Source: Canna indica (taxonomy: Eukaryota > Streptophyta > Magnoliopsida > Zingiberales > Cannaceae). From it: a stretch of 64,000 nt of DNA. The position numbers and the translations under genes are program-made. The DNA lies in contig CP136896.1 of assembly GCA_034359265.1 (NCBI GenBank), forward strand, positions 34,462,001 to 34,526,000. Direction: 5' to 3'. The notes under the pieces are model-generated. The model ran no database searches and was not told where the DNA came from. It worked only from the letters and a program-made list of their open reading frames with translations. Positions 33,039 through 43,753 of the stretch are shown here, one piece after another. Numbering within the stretch: the stretch's first letter is position 1; each line of letters opens with the position of its first letter.

Positions 33039-33643
33039 TGATGGCCCAAGGATTCCACCTAGGCCTCACTTTCTATTTTGATGATAACAAACATATATCT
33101 AATCCATTTGGTGAGTTTCGAGTTAAGATTGATAGAATGATCCACCTACGAAGTTCGTCCGAGAAAAACACAAAGAATCAAGTAAAAATGGCTCCGGTGG
33201 TGATCAAGTTGAAACCAAGTCAAACAACCCGGAACAACCCAGACGAACAACCTGGATAAATAATCCGGAACAACCCAGATGAATAACCCGGATGGACAAC
33301 TCGGAACAACCTGGATGAACAACCCAAATGGATAACCCGGAACAACCTAGATGAACAACCAGGATGGACAACCGTGAATAATCTGAATGGACAACCCTGA
33401 ACAACTTGGATGGACAATCCGGAACAACCTGGATAAACAACTCAAAACAACCCAAAACAACCCAAAACAACCCAAAACAACTCAGATTGACATTTTGGAA
33501 TAGCTTGGAGAATGCCGATACTCTAAAAGTATTCCCAAAATCAACTAGTCAAAATTTCCAAAATTCCAAAAATACCCCCAATGGCTCTATTTTGAATTTT
33601 TGCCCATTGAGTTCGCTGGAAACCGAGCTCTTACCTTTGGGAT
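33039..33643 (+). repeat. 3' LTR of SIRE-like element, truncated
   Basis: Starts TGATGGCCCAAGGATTCC and matches the 5' LTR through the minisatellite (33216-33480) to CTTACCTTTGGGAT. The partner continues with CTCTATAAAAGC, but here TGTTGAG of the next element follows at 33644. Confidence 0.85.
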
Positions 33644-34290
33644 TGTTGAGTGAATACCCACACTAGAAGGGGGGTTGAATAGTGTTGGGTGACTTTTATC
33701 TTCTATTTAGTCTCTCTCGAGATTGATTTTTAGTGCGACCAAATTGATCACACAATTAAGTTAGGATGATCGAAAGTAATAATTAAGCAATAAGCACAAT
33801 CAAACAAACAATGCAAAGACAAATAGTTATAGTGGTTCGGCCAACCACCTACTCCACTACCTTGTCTTCACACCAAGGATTTCTAACCAAATTCTTTATA
33901 GACTTTGTGTTTCCTTTTGAATACAACAGAGGACTCGATTCTCAGCCCTTTGAGAACTCCTCAAACCTATTCACCTAGGCAAAACATAATTCTATGAAGG
34001 AAACCCTATGTGTTTACACTAGCACAACTAGTAAGCTAATAGTAACGATTACAATTTAAGAACAATGAAGAATGACAAGAAGGAGCTAAAAATGAAACCA
34101 TGAGTGTGAGCTCCTTCCAAAGCCTTCCAAATCTCAATCTCATCAAGATGGTGAACTCGAATCATTGCCGGAGTTGAGACGAGAAGATCGCTTGAAGAGG
34201 ATGACGCAATCGATGAAGCAAGCGAGCACAAATCAATCTCTTAGGGCTTAAATCTCTCTTTGAAGTGCACTAATGAATATGCATCATAGA
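33644..34290 (-). repeat. 3' LTR of second SIRE-like element, 5' part deleted
   Basis: Shares the terminal block CACACTAGAAGGGGGGTTGA and the stretch GGTTCGGCCAACCACCTACT with the other SIRE-like LTRs, in inverse orientation. The TGATGGCCC start and the minisatellite are absent, so roughly half of the LTR is lost near 34290-34310. Confidence 0.7.
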
Positions 34291-34531
34291 AACATATGTG
34301 ACCTTACTTTTTCTCCCCCTTTTGACATCAATCAAAAAGGGCAAGAATTAAGGTACTATTAATGAGTTCCACCAATAAAACCAAGAAAATCATAAAATCG
34401 AGTATCATCTACCACTATAGTCCTTCCTATCATTGTAGGCCTATAGAAGGCAAACATCGATAAGTCGCAAGGCCCCATTACAAGGCAATACATAAGTGTG
34501 ATGAAACGTCATGAAATGCAATTTTTCAAAA

Positions 34532-35209
34532 GATGAATTTTCAAACATTTGAAAAAGCACAAATCCTTAATTGCATTCGTAAGCTTGTACAGCTTTCTTC
34601 ACTTAAGGGTTTTGTTAATATATCTGCAAGTTGCTTGCTGGTGGATACAAATTCCACGGATATATTTCCCTTAGCTACATTATCCCTAAGAAAGTGGTGC
34701 CTTAGATCAATGTGCTTGGTCCTAGAGTGTAAAATTGGATTTTTTGTTAAATTGATTGCACTAGTGTTATCACAATGTATAGGTATACATTAATACTTAA
34801 GTCCATAATCTAAAAGGGTTTGTTTCATCCAAAGGACTTGTGCACAACAACTAGCCACAACGACGTATTCCACTTCGGTAGTTGAAAGTGCAACTGAGTT
34901 TTGTTTATTTGAAAACCAAGAAACAAGACTCATTCCTAGGAATAGATAACACCCACTAGTGCTAAAACTAGCATAAGCTAAAAGCATGCGAATTGCCTCT
35001 AATCTAGCTACGGGAGCATAAGTTTTGTTGTAGTCTATTCCTTCTTCTTGATTATACCCTTGGGCCACTAACCTAGCTTTGTTTCTAATGACTAATTCTT
35101 CTTCATCTAACTTGTTTCTAAATACCCATTTAGTCTCAATTACGGTTTGTCCACTAGGTCTAGGTACTAAGTCCCATACTTCATTCCTAACAAATTGATT
35201 AAGCTCTTC
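34532..35209 (-). pseudogene. RT start fused to RNase H (RT core deleted)
   Basis: On the minus strand: [20 protein letters not shown] and [20 protein letters not shown] (RT fingers), then at about 34950-34970 AYAS passes directly into [20 protein letters not shown] of RNase H, removing the YVDD core. RNase H continues [20 protein letters not shown] and, after a stop at 34787-34789, CDNTSAINLTKNPILHSR to about 34532. Confidence 0.82.
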
Positions 35210-36843
35210 TTACATAGCTATTACCCAAAACTCATCTTCTATTACTTTCTTAATGTTTTTTGGCTCTACTTGAGATATAAATGCTACATATTGATAAATA
35301 TTCTTAAGTTTAGAGCGTGTTACCACTCCCGTTGATGGTTCTCCAATGACTTGATCCATGGGATGATCTCTTATCAATTGGTACCCTTTGGGGAGAGGTG
35401 GTAGAGCTTCCTCTTCTCCTTCTTCATCTTGAGGTAGAGTTGATGATGAAGGTTCTTCATGGTGAGTTTCCTCATTGTTTTCATCTTCAACCTCTTTGTT
35501 ATGGAATGTTAGTTCCTCAAGTTCCTCACCTACATTCACAATCTTAACATTTCTAGAAGAATCATTAGTTTCATCAAAAGTAACATGCATAGATTCTTCA
35601 ACAATCATAGTTCTACCATTATAAATTCTATATGCCTTAGAACTATTAGAGTAACCTAAGAAAATGCCTTCATCGGATTTAGAATCAAATTTTCCTAGAT
35701 GCTCCTTAGTGTTTAAGATAAAGCATTTACACCCAAAAATATGAAAATATCCCACACTTGGGATTTTATCATTCCAAAGTACAAAAGGTGTTTTCTTGAT
35801 TTTAGGTCTTAATAGGACACGATTAAGTACATAACAAGAGGTATTTATGGCTTCGATCCAAAAATACTTGGGCAAATTATTTTCACAAAGCATGGTTCTA
35901 GCCATCTCTTGTAAGGTTCTATTCTTCCTCTTAATCACCCTATTTTGTTGAGGGGTTCGAGGAGAAGAAAAGATATACTCAATACCCAATTCATCACAAA
36001 ATTCAAAAAACTTTTCATTTTTAAATTCTCCTCCATTATCACTTCTAATTTTCAAAATTGAAATTCTTTTCTCATTTGTAACTCTCCTAGCAAATTTTTT
36101 AAAGAAATCAAAAGTTTCATTTTTCTTAGCTAAGAAGAAAACCCATGTAAATTTTGAGAAATCATCAACCAAAACATAGCAATATAACTTTCCACTTAAT
36201 CTAGCTACACCACAAGGACCAAAAAGATCCATGTGCACTAGTTCAAGTGTTCTAGATGTACTCACTTGATTAATGCTACGAAATGAAGACTTAACTTGTT
36301 TTCCATGTTGACATGCATCACAAAGTTTGTCTTTTTCAAATTTTATCTTGGGTATTCCTTTAACTAAGTCATTTTTAGATATTTCTTGGATGAGGCTCAT
36401 GCTAGCATGTCCTAGCCTTCTATGCCACATCCAAGAATCATTTTCCATGGCAACTAAGCATCTAACATGAGGATTAGGCAAAATATTTAAAGCTAGAGTG
36501 TAAATATTTTCTTGCCTATTTCCAATGAACACAATATCATTAGATGATGCACTTCTAATAATGCATTCAGATGCTTCGAAAATGACTACATATCCATTAT
36601 CACACAATTGAGATATGCTAATCAAGTTATGCTTTAACCCATCAACTAGTAAAACATTTTTAATGCATGGGTATGAGAGTATACCAATATCACCAATGCC
36701 AACAATCTTACCTTTGGCATTGTCTCCAAATGTCACATGTTCTCCATCCTTGCTTTATAGGGTTGCGAAAAGATTTATATCACCCATCACGTGTTTTGAG
36801 CAACCGCTATCCAAGATGCATGTGACAGATCCAGAATTTACCA
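35210..36843 (-). CDS. Copia integrase with GAG-pre-integrase domain and protease stub
   Basis: 508 codons open from 36736 to 35210, the longest copia frame in the window. GAG-pre-integrase [19 protein letters not shown] with [14 protein letters not shown]; integrase core with [13 protein letters not shown] (first D), [11 protein letters not shown] (second D) and [16 protein letters not shown], where the catalytic Glu region normally reads G-V-V-E-R-K-N-R-T; here V-I-K, so the Glu appears replaced by Lys. The C-terminal part contains VFGC-type [12 protein letters not shown] and [15 protein letters not shown]. Upstream, to 36843, [12 protein letters not shown] is the protease active site, separated by a stop. 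Confidence 0.87.
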
Positions 36844-37860
36844 TGTTAAAGGTTGAAATTTTGTTTCCAAGTTTCCGTGCGAATTTGGACTATCCTTTTG
36901 TGTCTAAAATATTAAACCAAGATATTTGGTTGTTAGTTTATTACTATGTAGGGTTGATTTGATTTTCGTTTCTATTTTAGTTAGGTTTGAAATTCTCCTA
37001 TAAGAGGAGAAAAATTGTAAATAAACGAGGCTTCTTTTGGTTTTGCTATTTTATTTTCAGTTTAGAATTAAGTCTGAATTCAGCAGTGATTTTTGGAGAA
37101 TGAAGATGTTTGTGTTTGTGATGCGTGGCTAATTTACTTATTTCTAGCGAAAGGACGATTCGACATTTTGGTTCTACGGATTGTGAGATCCCTCTATGCT
37201 TAACCTCTTTTGCTTTCTAGTATTTGTTTATATCTTGCAGAAATTTATCTATTGTTCCTCTTTAATTGTTGGTCTGTTACCAGGTTATTAGGATGATAGT
37301 TAGTCTTTCGGTATGACTGTTCCATACCGAATTTAGAGGCAAATTAGTTTAGATTGCTGTTCAATCCATACTAATGGAATTCTTGAATTAATTTAACATG
37401 TGAGATTCCTGTTCAATTCACATAGTGTATTAAAATCGATGATCCCAAGAACTTTAGCTATTGATAGTTCCATAGAGTGTCTCTAGGAATACTAATCAAT
37501 AATTGTTTAATCAAAACGCTTGTTTGGGTTAACCATAGATTTAAAGAAGATCACAGTTCTTAGCGCTTGTCTACGACCAAACTGATTTGCTAGAAATAAA
37601 GGAACTCATCCTTTGTGTCTATGATCAATCATACGAACCGAAACTGAGAACGTACCTTTAGCTAGACCTTCCTCTTATTGATTTCTCCTCAATTTTTAAT
37701 TACTGTTTTTAATTACTGCTTTTATTTACGTCTTCTTGTATCTAATCAAAACCCCCCCTTTTTTTTCCTTTCTTTTAATTCTTGGTTTTAAAAGAATTTT
37801 AAACTATCCAGCCTCTGTGGATTCGACCCTACTTGTCATGACTACAAAATTTTCAGCAAT
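36844..37860 (+). repeat. LTR-like sequence of a Ty3/gypsy element
   Basis: Begins near TGTTAAAGGTTGAAATTTTG, where copia sequence stops, and ends with CTCTGTGGATTCGACCCTAC, a phrase typical of the 3' part of LTRs in Athila/Tat-type gypsy elements. A purine-rich AAGAGGAGAAAAATTG stretch lies near 37005. Exact ends, target duplication and primer site were not found; there may be a deletion between LTR and gag. Confidence 0.5.
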
Positions 37861-37861
37861 T

Positions 37862-38398
37862 TCAGCACAAACCACCTACCCCGCCACAACAAATCCCTTC
37901 AAATTCAGGTACATTTCTTGAAGAAATTGTTAAATCACTTACAATTAGTACACAACAATTTCAACTTGAAACAAAAGCAAGCATAATGGAAACAAAAGCA
38001 AACATTCAAATCTTGAAGAATCAAATGGGCCAGTTGGCGTCATTGCTAAGCAAGATGGAATCACAAGGCAAGCTACCCTCACAACTGTCATCAACCCAAA
38101 ACAGAATGCTAGCGTAATAACTTTGAGAAGTGGGAAGGAGTTAGCATAACCCAGTCTGCCAAGACATGGGCACGCCTTAGAAACAGAAATTGAAATTACT
38201 GCCAACCAAAAATAAGATGAACCAGAATAGCTGAGAACATTGACGATCAAGCCCCCTTTTCCAAGAAGATTGGACAAGTCTAAGAAGGAAAATGAAGAAA
38301 CAGAGCTTCTTGAAACTTTTCGCAAGGTTGAAATAAATATCCCGTTACTTGATGCCATTAAGCAAATACCTCGGTATGGTAAATTTCTCAAGGAATTG
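37862..38398 (+). pseudogene. Ty3/gypsy gag fragment joined to the satellite
   Basis: Encodes FLEEIVKSLTISTQQFQLET, LKNQMGQLASLLSKMESQGK, then in another frame QNASVITLRSGKELA, and finally FPRRLDKSKKENEETELLET followed by FRKVEINIPLLDAIKQIPRY and GKFLKEL. This is the usual order in gag of Athila/Tat-type plant gypsy elements (coiled coil, ITLRSGK motif, LDAIKQ-P-Y-KFLK motif). At least three stops and a frameshift occur. The reading passes without any gap into the satellite at 38399. Confidence 0.8.
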
Positions 38399-41300
38399 TG
38401 CATTAGTCTGTCAAAAATAACTCTATTAACAACTTCTCCCATCACAGTGAATGTTCTGGAGTCGCTCGGGACTCAGATTACAGGGCGTTTCGAGCCGATA
38501 CCCCGAAGTTCAATCAGTCTGCTTCGTTCAAGATTCTATTCGAAAAATCATGCAATTCATTGCATTAGTCTGTCAAAAATAACTCTATTAACAACTTCTC
38601 CCATCACAGTGAATATTCTGGAGTCGTTCGGGACTCAGATTACAGGGCGTTTCGAGCCGATACCCCGAAGTTCAATCAGTCGGCTTCGTTCAAGATTCTA
38701 TTCGAAAAATCATGCAATTCATTGCATTAGTCTGTCAAAAATAACTCGATTAACAACTTCTCCCATCGCAGTGAATGTTCTGGAGTCGCTCGGTACTCAG
38801 ATTACTGGGCGTTTCGAGCCGATACCCCGAAGTTCAATCAGTCTGATTCGTTCAAGATTCTATTCGAAAAATCATGCAATTCTTTGCATTAGTCTGTCAA
38901 AAATAACTCGATTAACAACTTCTCCCATCGCAGTGAATGTTCTGGAGTCTCTCGGGACTCAAATTACAGGGCGTTTCGAGCCGATACCCCGAAGTTCAAT
39001 TAGTCGGCATCGTTCAAGATCTATTCGAAAAGTCATGCAATTCTTTGCATTAGTCTGTCAAAAATAACACGATTAACAACTTCTCCGATCATAGTTAATG
39101 TTCTGGAGTCGCTCGGGACTCAGATTACAGGGCGTTTCGAGCCGATACCCCGAAGTTCAATCAGTCGGCTTCGTTCAAGATTCTATTCGAAAAATCGTGC
39201 AATTCTGTGCATTAGTCTATCAAAAATAACTCGATTAACAACTTCTCCCATCGCACAGAATGTTCTGGAGTCGCTCGGTACTCAAATTACTGGGCGTTTC
39301 GAGCCGATACCCCGAAGTTCAATCAGTCCGCTTCGTTCAAGATTCTGTTCGAAAAATCGTGCAATTCTTTGCATTAGTCTATCAAAAATAACTCGATTAA
39401 CAACTTCTCCCATCACAGTGAATGTTGTGGAGTCGCTCGGGACTCTGATTTCTGGTCGTTTCGAGCCGATACACCGAAGTTCAATCAGTCGGCTTCGTTC
39501 AAGATCTATTCAAAAAGTCATGCAATTCTTTGCATTAGTCTGTCAAAAATAACTCGATTAACAACTTCTCCCATCATAGTTAATGTTCTGGAGTCGCTCG
39601 GGACTCAGATTACAGGGCGTTTCGAGCCGATACCCCGAAGTTCAATCAGTCGGCTTCGTTCAAGATTCTATTCGAAAAATCGTGCAATTCTGTGCATTAG
39701 TCTGTCAAAAATAACTCGATTAACAACTTCTCCCATCGCAGTGAATGTTCTGGAGTCGCTCGGTACTCAGATTACTGGGCGTTTCGAGCCGATACCCCGA
39801 AGTTCAATCAGTCGGCATCGTTCAAGATCTATTCGAAAAGTCATGCAATTCTTTGTATTAGTCTGTCAATAATAACTCGATTAACAACTTCTCCCATCAT
39901 AGTTAATGTTCTGGAGTCGCTCGGAACTCAGATTACAGGGCGTTTCGAGCCGATACCCCGAAGTTCAATCAATCGGCTTCGTTCAAGATTCTATTCGAAA
40001 AATCGTGCAATTCTGTGCATTAGTCTGTCAAAAATAACTCGATTAACAACTTCTCCCATCGCAGTGAATGTTCTGGAGTCGCTCGGTACTCAGATTACTG
40101 CGCGTTTCGAGCCGATACCCCGTAGTTCAATCAGTCTGCTTCGTTCAAGGTTCTATTCGAAAAATCATGCAATTCTTTACATTAGTCTGTCAAAAATAAC
40201 TCGATTAACAACTTCTCCCATCGCAGTGAATGTTCTGGAGTCGCTCGGGACTCAGATTACAGGGCGTTTCAAGCCGATACCCCGAAGTTCAATCAGTCTG
40301 CATCGTTCAAGATCTATTCGAAAAATCATGCAATTATTTGCATTAGTCTGTCAATAATAACTCGATTAACAACTTCTCCCATCAGAGTGAATGTTCTGGA
40401 GTCACTCGGGACTCAGATTACAGGGCGTTTCGAGCCGATACCCCGAAGTTCAATCAGTCGGCTTCGTTCAAGATTCTATTCGAAAAATGGTGCAATTCTG
40501 TGCATTAGTCTGTCAAAAATAACTCGATTAACAACTTCTCCCATCGCACTAAATGTTCTGGAGTGGCTCGGTACTCAGATTACTGGGCGTTTCGAGCCGA
40601 TACCCCGAAGTTCAATCAGTCTGCTTCGTTCAAGGTTCTATTCGAAAAATCATGCAATTCTTTGCATTAGTTTGTCAAAAATAACTCGATTAACAACTTC
40701 TCCCATCGCAGTGAATGTTCTGGAGTCGCTCGGGACTCAGATTATAGGGCGTTTCGAGCCGATACCCCGAAGTTCAATCAGTCTGCATCGTTCAAGATCT
40801 ATTCAAAAAATCATGCAATTCTTTGCATTAGTTTGTCAAAAATAACTCGATTAACAACTTCTCCCATCACAGTGAATGTTCTGGAGTCGCTCGGGACTCA
40901 GATTACAGGGCGTTTAGAGCCAATAACCCGAAGTTCAATCAGTCGGCTTCGTTCAAGATTCTATTCGAAAAATCATGCAATTCTGTGCATTAGTCTGTCA
41001 AAAATAACTCGATTAACAACTTCTCCCATCGCACAGAATGTTCTGGAGTCGCTCGGTACTCAAATTACTGGGCGTTTCGAGCCGATACCCCGAAGTTCAA
41101 TCAGTCTGCTTCGTTCAAGATTCTATTCGAAAAATCGTGCAATTCTGTGCATTAGTCTGTCAAAAATAACTCGATTAACAACTTCTCCCATCGCACAGAA
41201 TGTTCTGGAGTCGCTCGGTACTCAGATTACTGGGCGTTTCGAGCCGATACCCCGAAGTTCAATCAGTCTGCTTCGTTCAAGATTCTATTCGAAAAATTGT

Positions 41301-41491
41301 GCAATTCTTTGCATTAGTCTGTCAAAAATAACTCGATTAACAACTTCTCCCATCGCAGTGAATGTTCTGGAGTCGCTCGGGACTCTGATTTCTGGTCGTT
41401 TCGAGCCGATACACCGAAGTTCAATCAGTCGGCTTCGTTCAAGATCTATTCAAAAAGTCATGCAATTCTTTGCATTAGTCTGTCAAAAATA

Positions 41492-43753
41492 ACTCGATTA
41501 ACAACTTCTCCCATCATAGTTAATGTTCTGGAGTCGCTCGGGACTCAGATTACAGGGCGTTTCGAGCCGATACCCCGAAGTTCAATCAGTCGGCTTCCTT
41601 CAAGATTCTATTCGAAAAATCGTGCAATTCTGTGCATTAGTCTGTCAAAAATAACTCGATTAACAACTTCTCCCATCGCAGTGAATGTTCTGGAGTCGCT
41701 CGGTACTCAGATTACTGGGCATTTCGAGCCGATACCCCGAAGTTCAATCAGTCTGCTTCGTTCAAGATTCTATTCGAAAAATCGTGCAATTCTTTGCATT
41801 AGTCTGTCAAAAATAACTCGATTAACAACTTCTCCCATCGCAGTGAATGTTCTGGAGTCGCTCGGGACTCTGATTTCTGGTCGTTTCGAGCCGATACACC
41901 GAAGCTCAATCAGTCTGCTTCGTTCAAGATCTATTCAAAAAGTCATGCAATTCTTTGCATTAGTCTGTCAAAAATAACTCGATTAACAACTTCTCCCATC
42001 ATAGTTAATGTTCTGGAGTCGCTCGGGAATCAGATTACAGGGCGTTTCGAGCCGATACCCCGAAGTTCAATCAGTCGGCTTCGTTCAAGATTCTATTCGA
42101 AAAATCGTGCAATTCTGTGCATTAGTCTGTCAAAAATAACTCGATTAACAACTTCTCCCATCGCAGTGAATGTTCTGGAGTCGCTCGGTACTCAGATTAC
42201 TGGGCGTTTCGAGTCGATACCCCGAAGTTCAATCAGTCGGCATCGTTCAAGATCTATTTGAAAAGTCATGCAATTCTTTGCATTAGTCTGTCAAAAATAA
42301 CTCGATTAACAACTTCTCCCATCATAGTTAATGTTCTGGAGTCGCTCGGGACTCAGATTACAGGGCGTTTCGAGCCGATACCCCGAAGTTCAATCAGTCG
42401 GCTTCGTTCAAGATTCTATTCGAAAAATGGTGCAATTCTGTGCATTAGTCTGTCAAAAATAACTCGATTAACAACTTCTCCCATCGCACTGAATGTTCTG
42501 GAGTGGCTCGGTACTCAGATTACTGGGCGTTTCGAGCCGATACCCCGAATTTCAATCAGTCGGCTTCGTTCAAGATCTATTCAAAAAGTCATGCAATTCT
42601 TTGCATTAGTCTGTCAAAAATAACTCGATTAACAACTTCTCCCATCATAGTTAATGTTCTGGAGTCGCTCGGGACTCAGATTACAGGGCGTTTCGAGCCG
42701 ATACCCCGAAGTTCAATCAGTCGGCTTCCTTCAAGATTCTATTCGAAAAATCGTGCAATTCTGTGCATTAGTCTGTCAAAAATAACTCGATTAACAACTT
42801 CTCCCATCGCAGTGAATGTTCTGGAGTCGCTCGGTACTCAGATTACTGGGCATTTCGAGCCGATACCCCGAAGTTCAATCAGTCTGCTTCGTTCAAGATT
42901 CTATTCGAAAAATCGTGCAATTCTTTGCATTAGTCTGTCAAAAATAACTCGATTAACAACTTCTCCCATCGCAGTGAATGTTCTGGAGTCGCTCGGGACT
43001 CTGATTTCTGGTCGTTTCGAGCCGATACACCGAAGCTCAATCAGTCTGCTTCGTTCAAGATCTATTCAAAAAGTCATGCAATTCTTTGCATTAGTCTGTC
43101 AAAAATAACTCGATTAACAACTTCTCCCATCATAGTTAATGTTCTGGAGTCGCTCGGGAATCAGATTACAGGGCGTTTCGAGCCGATACCCCGAAGTTCA
43201 ATCAGTCGGCTTCGTTCAAGATTCTATTCGAAAAATCGTGCAATTATGTGCATTAGTCTGTCAAAAATAACTCGATTAACAACTTCTCCCATCGCAGTGA
43301 ATGTTCTGGAGTCGCTCGGTACTCAGATTACTGGGCGTTTCGAGTCGATACCCCGAAGTTCAATCAGTCGGCATCGTTCAAGATCTATTTGAAAAGTCAT
43401 GCAATTCTTTGCATTAGTCTGTCAAAAATAACTCGATTAACAACTTCTCCCATCATAGTTAATGTTCTGGAGTCGCTCGGGACTCAGATTACAGGGCGTT
43501 TCGAGCCGATACCCCGAAGTTCAATCAGTCGGCTTCGTTCAAGATTCTATTCGAAAAATGGTGCAATTCTGTGCATTAGTCTGTCAAAAATAACTCGATT
43601 AACAACTTCTCCCATCGCACTGAATGTTCTGGAGTGGCTCGGTACTCAGATTACTGGGCGTTTCGAGCCGATACCCCGAATTTCAATCAGTCTGCTTCGT
43701 TCAAGGTTCTATTCGAAAAATCATGCAATTCTTTGCATTAGTTTGTCAAAAAT
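41492..43753 (+). repeat. 1131-bp (7-monomer) tandem duplication within the satellite
   Basis: Two successive 1131-bp blocks share the rare CGGCTTCCTTCAAG variant (41591 and 42722), the GGCATTTCGAGCC variant and the GAAGCTCAATCAG variant in the same order. They differ at very few bases (for example CAATTCTGTGC at about 42112 against CAATTATGTGC at 43243). Confidence 0.85.

Larger units (their letters stand above)
27031..33643 (+). mobile_element. SIRE-like Ty1/copia retrotransposon, internally deleted, 3' LTR interrupted
   Basis: The 5' LTR (27031-28313), initiator-Met primer site, gag, coiled-coil region, RT and RNase H pieces, polypurine tract and the first 605 bp of a 3' LTR (33039-33643) are all in one orientation. 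The long LTR ending ATTCAATCCCCCCTTCTAGT and the long gag-linked coiled coil point to the SIRE/Maximus group. Protease, integrase and the start of the RT are missing between about 29830 and 29870. A reverse solo LTR is inserted at 31008-32799. The 3' LTR is cut at 33643 by a second SIRE-like element. Confidence 0.85.
33644..36843 (-). mobile_element. Second SIRE-like copia element, reverse orientation, deleted
   Basis: Begins with the LTR terminus TGTTGAGTGAATACCCACAC at 33644. Internal 3' sequence, RNase H, a short RT piece, integrase and a protease stub follow on the minus strand. The 5' LTR, gag and most of the protease are missing; gypsy sequence starts at about 36844. The only preserved insertion boundary is at 33643/33644. 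Confidence 0.82.

Noticed and set aside
34049..34231. Serine-rich minus-strand frame (60 codons)
   Set aside because: Lies entirely within the LTR of the second SIRE-like element.
37945..38445. 166-codon minus-strand frame
   Set aside because: It is antisense to the gypsy gag fragment and the first satellite monomer; no domain of its own.
38480..38520. CENP-B box-like site in the satellite monomer
   Set aside because: The complement reads CTTCGGGGTATCGGCTCG. It has TTCG and a following A, but the CGGG part is off by one position and reads CGGC, so it does not satisfy the box.
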